This document shows, in pieces, positions 17,122-26,393 of a stretch of 31,968 bases of DNA. The position numbers and the translations under genes are program-made. Positions within the stretch are counted from its first letter, which is position 1, and each line of letters starts with the position of its first letter. The stretch is from NCBI GenBank assembly GCA_964545285.1, contig CAZJEW010000013.1, positions 1 to 31,968 of the forward strand. The letters are read 5' to 3'. A model generated the notes under the pieces. The model worked only from the letters and a program-made list of their open reading frames with translations, was not told where the DNA came from and ran no database searches. The stretch comes from CAG-1000 sp964545285 (GTDB lineage: Bacteria > Bacillota_I > Bacilli_A > RF39 > UBA660).

Positions 17122-17664
17122 ATGAATAATAATTCTTGTGATCTTAAGAGAAAACCATTCGTTTGCCCGAGTGTATATACATGTTATGGACCTGTTGGAC
17201 CGGAAGGACCTGTTGGGCCAGAAGGACCAGTTGGACCAGAAGGACCTGTTGGACCTTCAGGAACAAGTGAAATCGATAGTATTCTTGTTAGTAATGATGA
17301 GACCCATACTGTTGCAAGCAATTCACTTATAGATTTAGGATTATTGATTAATTCTACAGGCGAATCATTAAGTTTTACAAGCCCGAATAAAATAATTTTT
17401 AAAAGTGCTGGTACATATTTAATACAATTTTCAACTTTAGCAGAAAATACAACTGCTAATGGAGATTTAGGTGCATCAATGCTTATAAATGGAGTAATTA
17501 TTCCAACAGCATCAGCTTACACAAAAGGATTTACAGTTCAAAAGCAATATATTTTTCAACACAATTATAAAGCTAATACAAACGACATCTTAACTTTTTA
17601 TAATAAATCAACTGTATCTAATAATTATCATGATGCAACTGTATCAATTATAAAGTTAGCCTAA
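17122..17664 (+). CDS. Short collagen-like protein with BclA/C1q-like C-terminal domain
   Basis: The 180-residue product has a short Cys-containing head (Cys6, 15 and 21), nine Gly-X-Y triplets (about residues 23-49, mostly GPVGPE), and a ~125-residue beta-rich domain. That domain (SLSFTSPNKIIFKSAGTYLI and the end VSIIKLA) follows the pattern of the trimeric TNF/C1q-like tip of BclA-type glycoproteins. In spore formers such proteins coat the exosporium; here no spore genes are seen, so a surface role is only inferred. There is no signal peptide, as is also true of many exosporium collagens. AGGAGG seven bases before the ATG supports the start. A terminator follows directly, so it is a single-gene unit. 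Confidence 0.85.
   Translation: MNNNSCDLKRKPFVCPSVYTCYGPVGPEGPVGPEGPVGPEGPVGPSGTSEIDSILVSNDETHTVASNSLIDLGLLINSTGESLSFTSPNKIIFKSAGTYLIQFSTLAENTTANGDLGASMLINGVIIPTASAYTKGFTVQKQYIFQHNYKANTNDILTFYNKSTVSNNYHDATVSIIKLA
17188..17268 (+). repeat. Collagen-coding tandem repeat, 18-base period
   Basis: Units of about 18 bases encoding GPVGPE are repeated three and a half times, with only third-position changes, followed by GPS and GTS. Such arrays often vary in copy number by slippage. Confidence 0.85.
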
Positions 17665-17678
17665 TAATATAAATAAAT

Positions 17679-17714
17679 AAAAATACTCTTTATTGAACAA
17701 GAGTGTTTTTTTTA
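17679..17714 (+). terminator. Rho-independent terminator after the collagen-like gene
   Basis: AAAATACTCTT and AAGAGTGTTTT pair around a loop of eight bases (TATTGAAC), with one G-T pair, and run into a tract of eight T. It starts 15 bases after the stop codon. Confidence 0.85.
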
Positions 17715-17748
17715 ATTAAAATATGATAAAATATATATGTGATTAAAT

Positions 17749-18399
17749 ATGGAAAACGAAATCAAAAAAAATAATTTTATTGAAAAGATTAAAAAAGTAA
17801 GATTAAAAAGATCTTTTGTTGCATTATTTTTTGCAATTGTAGCTTTTTTTACTGTTCAAATATTTTATTTGTTTTTATTGTTTATAATACTATCTATTAT
17901 ATTTTTAATATTAGGATTTTTTGATAAAAACAAAGCTAGTATAATAGTAAGTATTATTTCAATTGTTTTTGTAATTTCCACAGTATTATATTATTATTTA
18001 TATTATAAACCAAACTATATTGATCCAAATGTTAGTGAAAATGTTTTAGTAGGAACTTGGCAATATAATTTAGAAGGTGGTACATACGTATTTAATAAAG
18101 ACAATAGTTATATCCAATATATGACGAACAATAATGATGATAATTATTGTGAAGGATATTATTCATATGAATATGGATATGAGACTACAGATGGAATTAT
18201 AACCAAAGATCCTGATATTATATATTATCATTTAGTATTAAATACTAAAACATGTGTTATTACAGGAATAGAAAAATCTTATGATGGTGAGGACTATAAA
18301 AAGGATATGGTGTTTTTATATAGAACTAATAACCCTTCTAAATCAATGCTTACAAACACTAAATCTCAAACTACATTTAACCTTACAAAAATTAAATAA
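17749..18399 (+). CDS. Small membrane protein with possible lipocalin-like exposed domain
   Basis: The 216-residue product begins with a basic cytosolic segment, then two or three hydrophobic spans (about residues 23-58 and 63-86), then a ~120-residue domain starting VLVGTWQYNLEGGTYVFNKD. That opening, a Gly-Thr-Trp followed by a strand and an FxxDxxY turn, is common in lipocalin-like and similar beta-barrel domains of Firmicutes membrane proteins. Two Cys (in NYCEGY and KTCVIT) could form a disulfide. No good ribosome site lies before the ATG, although TATGAT is found 22 bases upstream, so the leader may be very short. Function is unknown. A strong hairpin follows. Confidence 0.75.
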   Translation: MENEIKKNNFIEKIKKVRLKRSFVALFFAIVAFFTVQIFYLFLLFIILSIIFLILGFFDKNKASIIVSIISIVFVISTVLYYYLYYKPNYIDPNVSENVLVGTWQYNLEGGTYVFNKDNSYIQYMTNNNDDNYCEGYYSYEYGYETTDGIITKDPDIIYYHLVLNTKTCVITGIEKSYDGEDYKKDMVFLYRTNNPSKSMLTNTKSQTTFNLTKIK

Positions 18400-18408
18400 T
18401 TACTAACT

Positions 18409-18436
18409 AAAAGCAGATAATTATTTATCTGCTTTT
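18409..18436. terminator. Bidirectional terminator between the 216-residue gene and the giant LRR gene
   Basis: AAAAGCAGATAA, loop TTAT, TTATCTGCTTTT is a perfect 12-pair stem that ends in T runs on both strands. It closes the long minus-strand surface operon as well as the plus-strand gene. Confidence 0.85.
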
Positions 18437-18444
18437 AATATGTA

Positions 18445-21400
18445 TTAATAACCAAATAAGTAATCTTCGTACCATGAAAAGAATACATTTCCTTCATACC
18501 TGTCTACCCCATTATCAAGAGGATAATTGATACTTGTAACATATATTGGTAAAAATTCAAATCCCATTAAATATGGTGGAACTGAACTTGCAAAATTAAC
18601 AGTTCTTAAGTTATTTGCATTTTTGAATGCTGTTTCTGATATTGCAACCACATTTGCATTAATATTGATTGTACTAATATTGGATGCATTTTCGAATGCT
18701 CTATTGGCAATAACTTTTATAGTTGAAGGAAGTGTATATGAATTACCAGTTAAGTTTTTACCAGGCGGAAATTTAATTAGTGTTTCTTCATCATAAGATA
18801 ATAGAACTCCGGCTACACCTCCAGGTGAAGAAGATGTTGTCGATTTAAAATATGTATTATTTGATGAAACATTTATATTTCTAACAGAAGTATTTCCACT
18901 TAGAAATCCATTTCCAACATTTTTTATATTAGCACCTAATGTTAATGTGGTTAATCCAGTAATACCATCGAAAACATCAGGAGCTATTTGAACAACATTA
19001 TATGTAACATTACTAATAGTAAATGTATCAGGTATTGTTCTATTCTGGCCACTTCCTAAATAACCAGTTATCTTAATTTCGTCATTATTAATTATTTCAT
19101 AAATATATACATTTTGATATGTATCTCCAATTGATCTTATGTAATAGTTACTCCATATACTAGTTCCTTGATAAGTAGATACAGAATTATATGGAACATA
19201 TATATATGCTGTTGTACCCCAAATAAAGAATGATGTTGGAGGAAGAGAGTTAGAATAGACAACTGGTGGAGTAGATGTATTAATATATATTCTACTTAAT
19301 TTATTTGACGTTCTATCAATATAGAATGCATAATCTTGTATTTCTTGAACATTTTTACCTAATACTGCTGTCCTAAGATTAGTATTGTAATAAAATGCGT
19401 ATCCTCCAATAGTATTGACAGAATTAAATGTAATATTTGTTAAAGTAGAATTATTAGCAAAAGCATATTGTCCGATGTATATTAGTTCATTTCCACTAAC
19501 ACTAGTAACACTTCTTTGATAAAATGCGTAATTGCCAACATATACAATTGATGCAGGTAATTCTAAATTCCACGAATATCCAGAAGATACTGAAGTAAGT
19601 ACAAACGCTCTATCTCCAATTGAAATAATGGCATCATCTACTCCACTTACATTTAATCCTGATGTAGATGGAATACTAAATGAAGAACTAATATCAGCTC
19701 CATGATATTCTATTATTTGCCAAGCTGTTCTTCCATTAATAATAACTTGTCTAACAGCATATTCCCCAATATCATAATTATTAAACGTTGAAGAACCAAT
19801 TATTTCACCTATTTCATATATATAAGAATTATAAGCAGTAGGTAATGTATTTTTATAAGATTCAACATATGAAGTAGCATTAACATAAGGAACATAAACC
19901 CTAAGTCTGCTTCCAATTGTAGTTCCACAATTTGTGAATGCATTATTTCCTATAGTAATATCCATAGTACTACCACCTGAAGCAACAACAGTACTTCTAA
20001 ATATTAATCTTGCTACATTAGTAGTACCATATAAAGCATTATCACCAATAGTTCTAATATTACCTAAATCAACAACAATTAAACTTGTATCATTATATAA
20101 AGCACTATCACCAAGAGAATTTAAGCTATTGAAGCGAGCTGTTATAAGATTAGTAGCATTATTAAATGCATTATCTGAAACGGTTATACAATTAGGTACA
20201 TTAATATTTCTAATTCCAGTATTATTAGCAAAAGCAGAATTTCCAATATATATAATATAATTACTTTCTATATTAAATGAAGCTGTTCCATTAAATGATG
20301 CATGTTTATATGCAAAATCTCCTATAGATATGATAGGGATATCATCTGAAGTATTATTTTGTTTAATAGATGATACAGTAGCTGAAAAAGCATTTAAAGA
20401 ATGAGTTATCTGTAATTGCAAATCATATGTTTCTCCTGATGTAATAGGAGTCGGATATGCAGGTTGAGTAAGAATAACTTTCGTTCCACTATAACTAGCT
20501 CCATTATTCCATGTTGTAACACCACTTATTGTTCCTGAAACTGGGACATTTAAAGTTACCTTCCATGTACTAATTGGGTCGTCACTATTATTAGTAATAT
20601 GGACTGTTACATCAGTAACGTATGAGCCGGAATTTGCATATGGAGAGCCCCAAGTAACGGTTGCTGACAATGCATTGTCATTTAAATCTAGCATTGTTGG
20701 GAACTCATATCCACTTGATATATCTGCTCCGTGGTATTCAACAAATTCATATCCGGTTTGACTATTAATAGTAACACTTTTAACAGAATATTCACCAATA
20801 TCAATGGTATCAACTATACCATCAGGGACATAAGATCCTACAATATAATCATATGAATAGAAATAATCTTGATAATATGTTGGGAAATGGGACTTATATA
20901 TACTAGAATATTCTTCATTAGCAACGTTTCTTCCATTAGTAACATATATTCTTAATCTATCACCAGTAGATGTACCAATATTAGAAAATACACTAGAATT
21001 AATAGTAAGTCCTATATTTGATGGCACATCAAATTTAATTTGATATAAATATGGTGCATTTGTAATAGAATCAGAACCCATAGTTTGTACTTTACCTAAG
21101 TCTGCAATATATAAGTTATTTGCATTTTTAAGAACTGAATTTCCCATATAATTTAATTTGTGAAAAGATACTTGAGTTACGCCTGAACTTTCAAATGCAG
21201 AATTATCTATTGTTACAACATTATTAAAAGTTGCATGTCTGATTTCAGTCATATATGCAAATGCATATTCACCAATATATAGTACATTAGAAGATTCTAA
21301 ATTAAATGTTGCGTTTGTAGTTGCAGAAACATGTTTAAATGCATTATCTCCTATAGATATAATATCATATGTTGCAGAATTAGCAGTAGTAGATAAAACA

Positions 21401-24400
21401 TCAAGAACATTAATAGAAGAAATTGTAGTAGAAGTTCCTAAAATATGAAGATAAATCACTTTTGAAGCTCCAGCCAATATCCTTCCAGAACTTGCGGATG
21501 AATTTGTAAATGCAATATAACCACTATTATTCGTAGCAGTTGCATATTCATTTGTTTGACCATAAATGTCTCCTTGAATTTCAACATCTACTTCCCAACC
21601 AGTAATTTCTTCAACACTTGTATTCGTTAATATTACTTCAATAGTTGCATCAGTTGTACCAGAATTTTGAATTGAATAAGAAATATCAAGTAAATCAGAA
21701 CTAGGATTAACTGTTAATGGAAGAGTATAGCTGCTCGTTAAATCTGCACCATGATATTCTATTAATTCCATTCCACTTATATTATTACCATTAGCATCCG
21801 GCTTAGTAATTTCTCTAACAGAATATTCTCCAATGTTAAAATTAATTGAACCATAAGTATATGTACCCACTATTATTCCAGTAGGATAAATATAATCACT
21901 AAATGTACTAAATGCACTTTGATAAAATACTAATGATTCGTTAGTATCAGGAACATACATTCTAAATCTATTAGAAATATTACTTCCGGCGTTATCAAAA
22001 GCATTTCCAGAATATATGGCACTTGTAGAAGTATTTGTAAAAAATACACTAGTTAAATTAGATGTATTAGCAAAAGCACTACTACCAATAGATATTACAT
22101 CGCCCAATCTAACTCTATATAAATTAGTACAATTATAAAATGCTCTTGAACCCACAGAATTTAAGTCTTCAAAATATGCATAATGAATGGTACTTGCTTC
22201 AAATGAACTAACACCTATATAATTTATGTTAGGTGCAACTATATGGTCCAAACCAAAGTTTTTAAATGATTTATCCCCAACATTTAATAGCACTTCTGAC
22301 TCAATACTAACACTATAATTATTATTAATAGAAGAATTTTGATAAGCACCATATCCTATAGAAATAACATCCATTGTCCCAAGAGTTGTAGTTAATGATG
22401 TGGGAATATTATCTTCTAAATTCTTTCCTTGATAACTGACTATTTCATAACCGGTAACTTCTTCATTATTTGGCTTAGTTATAGTTATTACCCTTACAGT
22501 ATAAGATGATAAAGCATGAGGTACAGCTAAATGTGTATATGTAGCATCAATACCCAAAGTTGCTCTTCCAGTAACATATATATAATTAGAATTATCATAA
22601 AACATTTCTCTATATAAACTAACAACAGTATTTCCACTAGCTAGAGTAAGATCAGGGACATACATTCTAAGTCTTCCATCAATATATGAACCCCAGTTAG
22701 AAAATAAAGCATCCTCACCTATAGTTAAATTAATAGTTTCTAAATTATTAACATACATACTGTTACTATTGTTAATTGAAAAGGTTTGCATCTGAACACA
22801 ATTATGAAATGCATAATCTCCAATTATTGACACGGTTCCAACACTTGCTTCATACATACTAGTACAATTAGCAAATGCATAATTTCCAATAGTTGTTACA
22901 TTATTAATATTTAATGATTCAATAGGAGTATTAAAGAAAGCATAATCTCCTATAATTGAGACGGCATTAGCTGTTAATGATCTTAACCACGTTTCATAAA
23001 ATGAATATGAATCAATATAAGTAACATTTGTAAAAGTTGAATTAGTTATTTCTAACTGATAAAATGCGTAGGAATCAATTCTTGTTACTGTACTTGGTAA
23101 AACTAAAGTAACACCATTAGAATTCGGTATATTCATTCCTCTATAACTATTTGTACCAATTTCAATAACATTTAAGAAAGATCCTTTATATTTGATAGTA
23201 TTTGGAATTCCTAAAGAGGTAGCTGAATTGGCTAAATTATTATTATAAATATATGAGATTCCTAGACCACCTGGAACTTCAAATACAAAATATTCACGAG
23301 TATCAGAAATATCTGCATATATATAAATATGCTCATCAGGATAACCATTAACAGCTTGGTAAGCACCAATTGAACCATTTGGAACAAATATTCTTGCATT
23401 CGTTGAATTAAAAGTATTAGTTCCAATAGTGGCAGGTGTAGTAGATGAGAATCTAATATGAACCGAACTATCAAAAGCATAATCTCCAATAGTAGTTACT
23501 GAACTTGGAATATCAACAAATACAAATTCACTAGTTAATGATCCGGGGACTACTCCTAATGCTACTCCAGAAAATGCATATTCTCCAACTTCAACTAGGG
23601 CTTTAGGTAACACAATATTAGTTAAAGTCGTATTATTTTGAAAAGCATGTGCCGGTATTTTATTAGATGTAGTTCCGTCCGTAACTTTACAATTGTATAA
23701 GCTTAAATAACTCAATGATGACATGGATGAACTATTAGCATACACAAAATCCTCTGCTTCAAAAAATTGTGCATTTAGTGTCCAAACAATCATTTTTTCT
23801 ATTGCCGCAATATCACCACTAACATTAATAGATCCTTCATTAGTAAAATAAGCTTCTAATAATCCCTGTAAAGTATCAGTTGGCTCTTTAATATATACTA
23901 TGTATCCATTAGGATAATCTTCAATAGGAACAACTGATACCTCTGTTTCACTATCATTAATATCTCCATTATTAAAGTTTTCAGAACCACCAACAGTAAT
24001 ATCTCCTGAAGTAATTCCTTTTACAATTTTAGTATTTCCAGCAAGTGGATTCGAATCGTCATAAGGTGTAGATTCAGGTGGAAGAATAATAGAATAACTT
24101 CCTAAAATTCCATATATTTCACCTAAATTATATACATAGATTTGTGGTTTTGTGTACGTATCTTGTAAAGTCATATTAGAAAAATTCAATTGAGTAACTG
24201 CACCATTGTTAATAACTTCTATATTAGTTGATCCTGAAACTGCAGTAATATAACCAAGAATTACATCAGGACCTGTAGTTATTCTTGTATTAGATGCAAC
24301 CATAATATCTACAGGAACAAGTCCAGTAGTAGTTTTAACAATTCTAACGTTATTTAAATATAAACCATTTTCTTCACCATCTTGAAGTGCATTAACAGAA

Positions 24401-25488
24401 AATTCTCCACCTACACTCATATCATATGTTCCATTAGCACCGATTAATTCTACATTAGCTTTTGGAGTATTAATGATAAAATCTTCTCCAATAGTTAAAG
24501 TTCCATACCCACTAGCATTAATACTAAAATCTCCAGCATTAACATATTCATATATTAAATCTTGAGTAATATTTAGATTATACCCATTTAAATCCAAGCC
24601 AACTGCTTTAGTAATATTTATGCTTCCGGATATATTAATATTATTTAGTAATTTTATTGTATCTCCAGTTACAACAGAGTTTAATACTTCCCTAAATTGG
24701 GCTTCAGTTTGAACTTCCCAAATTTGGCCTGCTCTATTTTCTGATGAAATAACTCCTACTTGAGAACTATATATATTTAAATGTACAGACATGCTTTCAT
24801 TAGAATATGTGCTTGTTTGAACGGCACTGTACATACCATAATCCAGTCTATATACTCTTGAACTAGTTTGATTCTGCAACGGAGCATCTAGAGTATCGAT
24901 TATTAAATCATTTTTCAATAAACTCATATTAGAAATCGGATATAATGTATCATATTCCATTGAAGAACTAGGTTGATTAGCTGCGGCATAGGCTTCTAAT
25001 TTAGAACTATAAGTACCAATTAAAGTATCTTCAACATCACTAGTTACTTCATATATTCTATAATATAATACACCTGCTAATTCTGTTGTTCCCTCTGTTG
25101 AAAAAGCAAAAGAATATTCCATATCAAGTGTTCCAGTGTTTTGTATCTCAATGTATTTTGTACCAACAGTTATATTACTCATATTCTCCTCGTAAATAAT
25201 TGTTTGTACTTCATTATCATCTTGTATCTCATTTCCATCCTTATCGTATTGTATAACACTATGAGATATCCTACCTGCAGATAAATAAGCACCAGCTCCA
25301 GCATATTCATCATATAGCCAGGCAAATGATTCAGCAAGTAAAAATGCAGCTATAACTATTGTAAAAATAGACTTTTTAATATTTTTATTTTTTATTAATT
25401 TTTTAAAATTATTAGACGCAAAAAAATATTTTATATTCATAAAAATTTTTTTTGGTAAATTAATAATTTTATTAATTAATAATTTCAT
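18445..25488 (-). CDS. Giant surface protein: SipW-type signal, TasA-like head, BspA-type LRR array, CBM2-like inserts
   Basis: The 2347-residue product is the last gene of the operon. A basic cytosolic lead of about 40 residues is followed by a SipW-type signal (FTIVIAAFLLAESFAWLYDE) and AGRISHSV, as in TasA/camelysin proteins. About residues 75-250 look TasA-like. Residues about 255-435 have the short regular strands of a right-handed beta-helix. From about 590 onward come about 29 LRR_5-type repeats (IGxYAF followed by small residues), grouped into modules joined by a small domain with EYHGAD and ISIGDxAF. Two CBM2-like sandwiches are inserted at about 1265-1357 and 1607-1705. There is no LPXTG signal or C-terminal span. 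I use the ATG at 25488 with AAAGGA upstream; a TTG at 25509 is less likely. Adhesion to host or dietary polymer is inferred. Confidence 0.9.
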   Translation of the reverse strand: MKLLINKIINLPKKIFMNIKYFFASNNFKKLIKNKNIKKSIFTIVIAAFLLAESFAWLYDEYAGAGAYLSAGRISHSVIQYDKDGNEIQDDNEVQTIIYEENMSNITVGTKYIEIQNTGTLDMEYSFAFSTEGTTELAGVLYYRIYEVTSDVEDTLIGTYSSKLEAYAAANQPSSSMEYDTLYPISNMSLLKNDLIIDTLDAPLQNQTSSRVYRLDYGMYSAVQTSTYSNESMSVHLNIYSSQVGVISSENRAGQIWEVQTEAQFREVLNSVVTGDTIKLLNNINISGSINITKAVGLDLNGYNLNITQDLIYEYVNAGDFSINASGYGTLTIGEDFIINTPKANVELIGANGTYDMSVGGEFSVNALQDGEENGLYLNNVRIVKTTTGLVPVDIMVASNTRITTGPDVILGYITAVSGSTNIEVINNGAVTQLNFSNMTLQDTYTKPQIYVYNLGEIYGILGSYSIILPPESTPYDDSNPLAGNTKIVKGITSGDITVGGSENFNNGDINDSETEVSVVPIEDYPNGYIVYIKEPTDTLQGLLEAYFTNEGSINVSGDIAAIEKMIVWTLNAQFFEAEDFVYANSSSMSSLSYLSLYNCKVTDGTTSNKIPAHAFQNNTTLTNIVLPKALVEVGEYAFSGVALGVVPGSLTSEFVFVDIPSSVTTIGDYAFDSSVHIRFSSTTPATIGTNTFNSTNARIFVPNGSIGAYQAVNGYPDEHIYIYADISDTREYFVFEVPGGLGISYIYNNNLANSATSLGIPNTIKYKGSFLNVIEIGTNSYRGMNIPNSNGVTLVLPSTVTRIDSYAFYQLEITNSTFTNVTYIDSYSFYETWLRSLTANAVSIIGDYAFFNTPIESLNINNVTTIGNYAFANCTSMYEASVGTVSIIGDYAFHNCVQMQTFSINNSNSMYVNNLETINLTIGEDALFSNWGSYIDGRLRMYVPDLTLASGNTVVSLYREMFYDNSNYIYVTGRATLGIDATYTHLAVPHALSSYTVRVITITKPNNEEVTGYEIVSYQGKNLEDNIPTSLTTTLGTMDVISIGYGAYQNSSINNNYSVSIESEVLLNVGDKSFKNFGLDHIVAPNINYIGVSSFEASTIHYAYFEDLNSVGSRAFYNCTNLYRVRLGDVISIGSSAFANTSNLTSVFFTNTSTSAIYSGNAFDNAGSNISNRFRMYVPDTNESLVFYQSAFSTFSDYIYPTGIIVGTYTYGSINFNIGEYSVREITKPDANGNNISGMELIEYHGADLTSSYTLPLTVNPSSDLLDISYSIQNSGTTDATIEVILTNTSVEEITGWEVDVEIQGDIYGQTNEYATATNNSGYIAFTNSSASSGRILAGASKVIYLHILGTSTTISSINVLDVLSTTANSATYDIISIGDNAFKHVSATTNATFNLESSNVLYIGEYAFAYMTEIRHATFNNVVTIDNSAFESSGVTQVSFHKLNYMGNSVLKNANNLYIADLGKVQTMGSDSITNAPYLYQIKFDVPSNIGLTINSSVFSNIGTSTGDRLRIYVTNGRNVANEEYSSIYKSHFPTYYQDYFYSYDYIVGSYVPDGIVDTIDIGEYSVKSVTINSQTGYEFVEYHGADISSGYEFPTMLDLNDNALSATVTWGSPYANSGSYVTDVTVHITNNSDDPISTWKVTLNVPVSGTISGVTTWNNGASYSGTKVILTQPAYPTPITSGETYDLQLQITHSLNAFSATVSSIKQNNTSDDIPIISIGDFAYKHASFNGTASFNIESNYIIYIGNSAFANNTGIRNINVPNCITVSDNAFNNATNLITARFNSLNSLGDSALYNDTSLIVVDLGNIRTIGDNALYGTTNVARLIFRSTVVASGGSTMDITIGNNAFTNCGTTIGSRLRVYVPYVNATSYVESYKNTLPTAYNSYIYEIGEIIGSSTFNNYDIGEYAVRQVIINGRTAWQIIEYHGADISSSFSIPSTSGLNVSGVDDAIISIGDRAFVLTSVSSGYSWNLELPASIVYVGNYAFYQRSVTSVSGNELIYIGQYAFANNSTLTNITFNSVNTIGGYAFYYNTNLRTAVLGKNVQEIQDYAFYIDRTSNKLSRIYINTSTPPVVYSNSLPPTSFFIWGTTAYIYVPYNSVSTYQGTSIWSNYYIRSIGDTYQNVYIYEIINNDEIKITGYLGSGQNRTIPDTFTISNVTYNVVQIAPDVFDGITGLTTLTLGANIKNVGNGFLSGNTSVRNINVSSNNTYFKSTTSSSPGGVAGVLLSYDEETLIKFPPGKNLTGNSYTLPSTIKVIANRAFENASNISTININANVVAISETAFKNANNLRTVNFASSVPPYLMGFEFLPIYVTSINYPLDNGVDRYEGNVFFSWYEDYLFGY
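20375..20670 (-). other. CBM2-like domain inserted in LRR linker (second copy)
   Basis: Within the giant protein (about residues 1607-1705) the run TVHITNNSDDPISTWKVTL, then TTWNNGASYSG, VILTQPAY, ITSGETYDLQLQI, has the order of elements of CBM2 cellulose/chitin-binding sandwiches. It splits the small linker domain between EYHGAD and ISIGD, where sister modules have only a few residues. Confidence 0.5.
21420..21695 (-). other. CBM2-like domain inserted in LRR linker (first copy)
   Basis: Residues about 1265-1357 carry IEVILTNTSVEEITGWEVDV, then ATATNNSGYIAF, ILAGASKVIYLHI, the same element order as the second copy and as CBM2. It is inserted at the same place in the linker domain as the copy at 20375-20670, so the two probably arose by module duplication. 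Confidence 0.5.
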
Positions 25489-25498
25489 ATTTTCCTTT

Positions 25499-26380
25499 CT
25501 AATCTTCAATAATTATGATATCATGCGTTTTTTCTTGAATAATACTTAATTCTTTTGACAAATTGTCATCAATAATTGTATTTTCCAAGCCCCTTGATGG
25601 CAAAGGTATTTTACCATCGTTTTCCTCCTCTAATTTTTTTTCTATTTGAATTTTCAAATCTTTATTTATAATAGTTTTTTCAAGTTCATTCTGTATCTCT
25701 TGTTTAAAAGAGCTACTATATATTGTCTTTTCTAAATTATCAGGCGTTTCCTTTACTTCAACTATTTTATTATCTAATTTACTCTTCTTTTTAAATAATT
25801 TAAATTTATGTGATTTTTTGTATTTAATAAAGTCCTCTTCACTAATTCCATATTTTTCTTTAAAAGATTCTTCTTTAATGTTAATTAGTTGTTTAATAAG
25901 TATAACTATTAGAGGTACAAATATTAACAATACAAATCCATATTTAGATCTTATTATCTTACTTACTAAACTAATAAGATAAAATCTATAAATCATTTTT
26001 CCATATATTTGATCAGAAGAAACTACAGGATCCATCATATTTGAAACAGTACCTTTTGTGTAAAACAATAACGATCCATCATCATCTTTATCTATAGTTT
26101 TAATCATATGTGTGACAATTTTCCCCTTAAAATCAGATACTTTTCCTTGATATGTAATTATATCCCCAGCCTCCAATGTTTTAGTATCAACAGTTTTTAC
26201 AACTATTACATCACCTATTTCTAAATTAGGCTGCATTGAACTAGTTATAATCACAAATGTTCTATATCCAAAGATTCCTTCTTCTTTAAAAACAAATTTT
26301 TGTGCTAATATGAAAACACATAGTATTATAGATGCTACAAAAAATATATTTTGAAGAATAATAAGTATTTTTGTTTTCAT
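25499..26380 (-). CDS. sipW: SipW-type (ER-type) signal peptidase I with cytosolic tail
   Basis: This membrane serine protease should cut the SipW-type signals of its four neighbours. The 293 residues hold an N-terminal span (about 7-29), box B TSSMQPNLEIGD (catalytic Ser about 48), VTHMIK with His about 91 where ordinary bacterial enzymes have Lys, TKGTVSNMMDP (a conserved Asp about 117), and a second span (about 149-164). The Ser/His pair is the hallmark of the SipW/eukaryotic ER type, which in Bacillus processes TasA and TapA. Beyond residue 165 is an unusual ~130-residue charged tail with three LE(K/N)TI repeats, predicted to be cytosolic. AAAGGA upstream supports the start. It sits 10 bases ahead of the giant LRR gene. 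Confidence 0.93.
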   Translation of the reverse strand: MKTKILIILQNIFFVASIILCVFILAQKFVFKEEGIFGYRTFVIITSSMQPNLEIGDVIVVKTVDTKTLEAGDIITYQGKVSDFKGKIVTHMIKTIDKDDDGSLLFYTKGTVSNMMDPVVSSDQIYGKMIYRFYLISLVSKIIRSKYGFVLLIFVPLIVILIKQLINIKEESFKEKYGISEEDFIKYKKSHKFKLFKKKSKLDNKIVEVKETPDNLEKTIYSSSFKQEIQNELEKTIINKDLKIQIEKKLEEENDGKIPLPSRGLENTIIDDNLSKELSIIQEKTHDIIIIED

Positions 26381-26393
26381 ATTTATTTCCTTT

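Larger units (their letters stand above)
18570..23720 (-). repeat. BspA-type leucine-rich repeat array in at least five modules
   Basis: I count about 29 copies of a 20-25-residue unit with the core (V/I)xxIGxxAFxxxxxL. Each module starts with a small domain (DIGEYSV...EYHGAD...ISIGDxAF in the last three) and ends with a (R)(L/M)R(I/V/M)YVP...Y segment. The modules are diverged rather than identical, which argues for old duplications. Confidence 0.85.

Noticed and set aside
18527..23489. Short open frames on both strands within the giant LRR gene
   Set aside because: They arise from the repeated IGxxAF coding units and have no start signals.
18570..23720. Regularly spaced similar sequences that could be taken for a CRISPR array
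   Set aside because: Copies are diverged, in frame, and encode leucine-rich repeats; there are no identical repeats with unique spacers and no cas genes.
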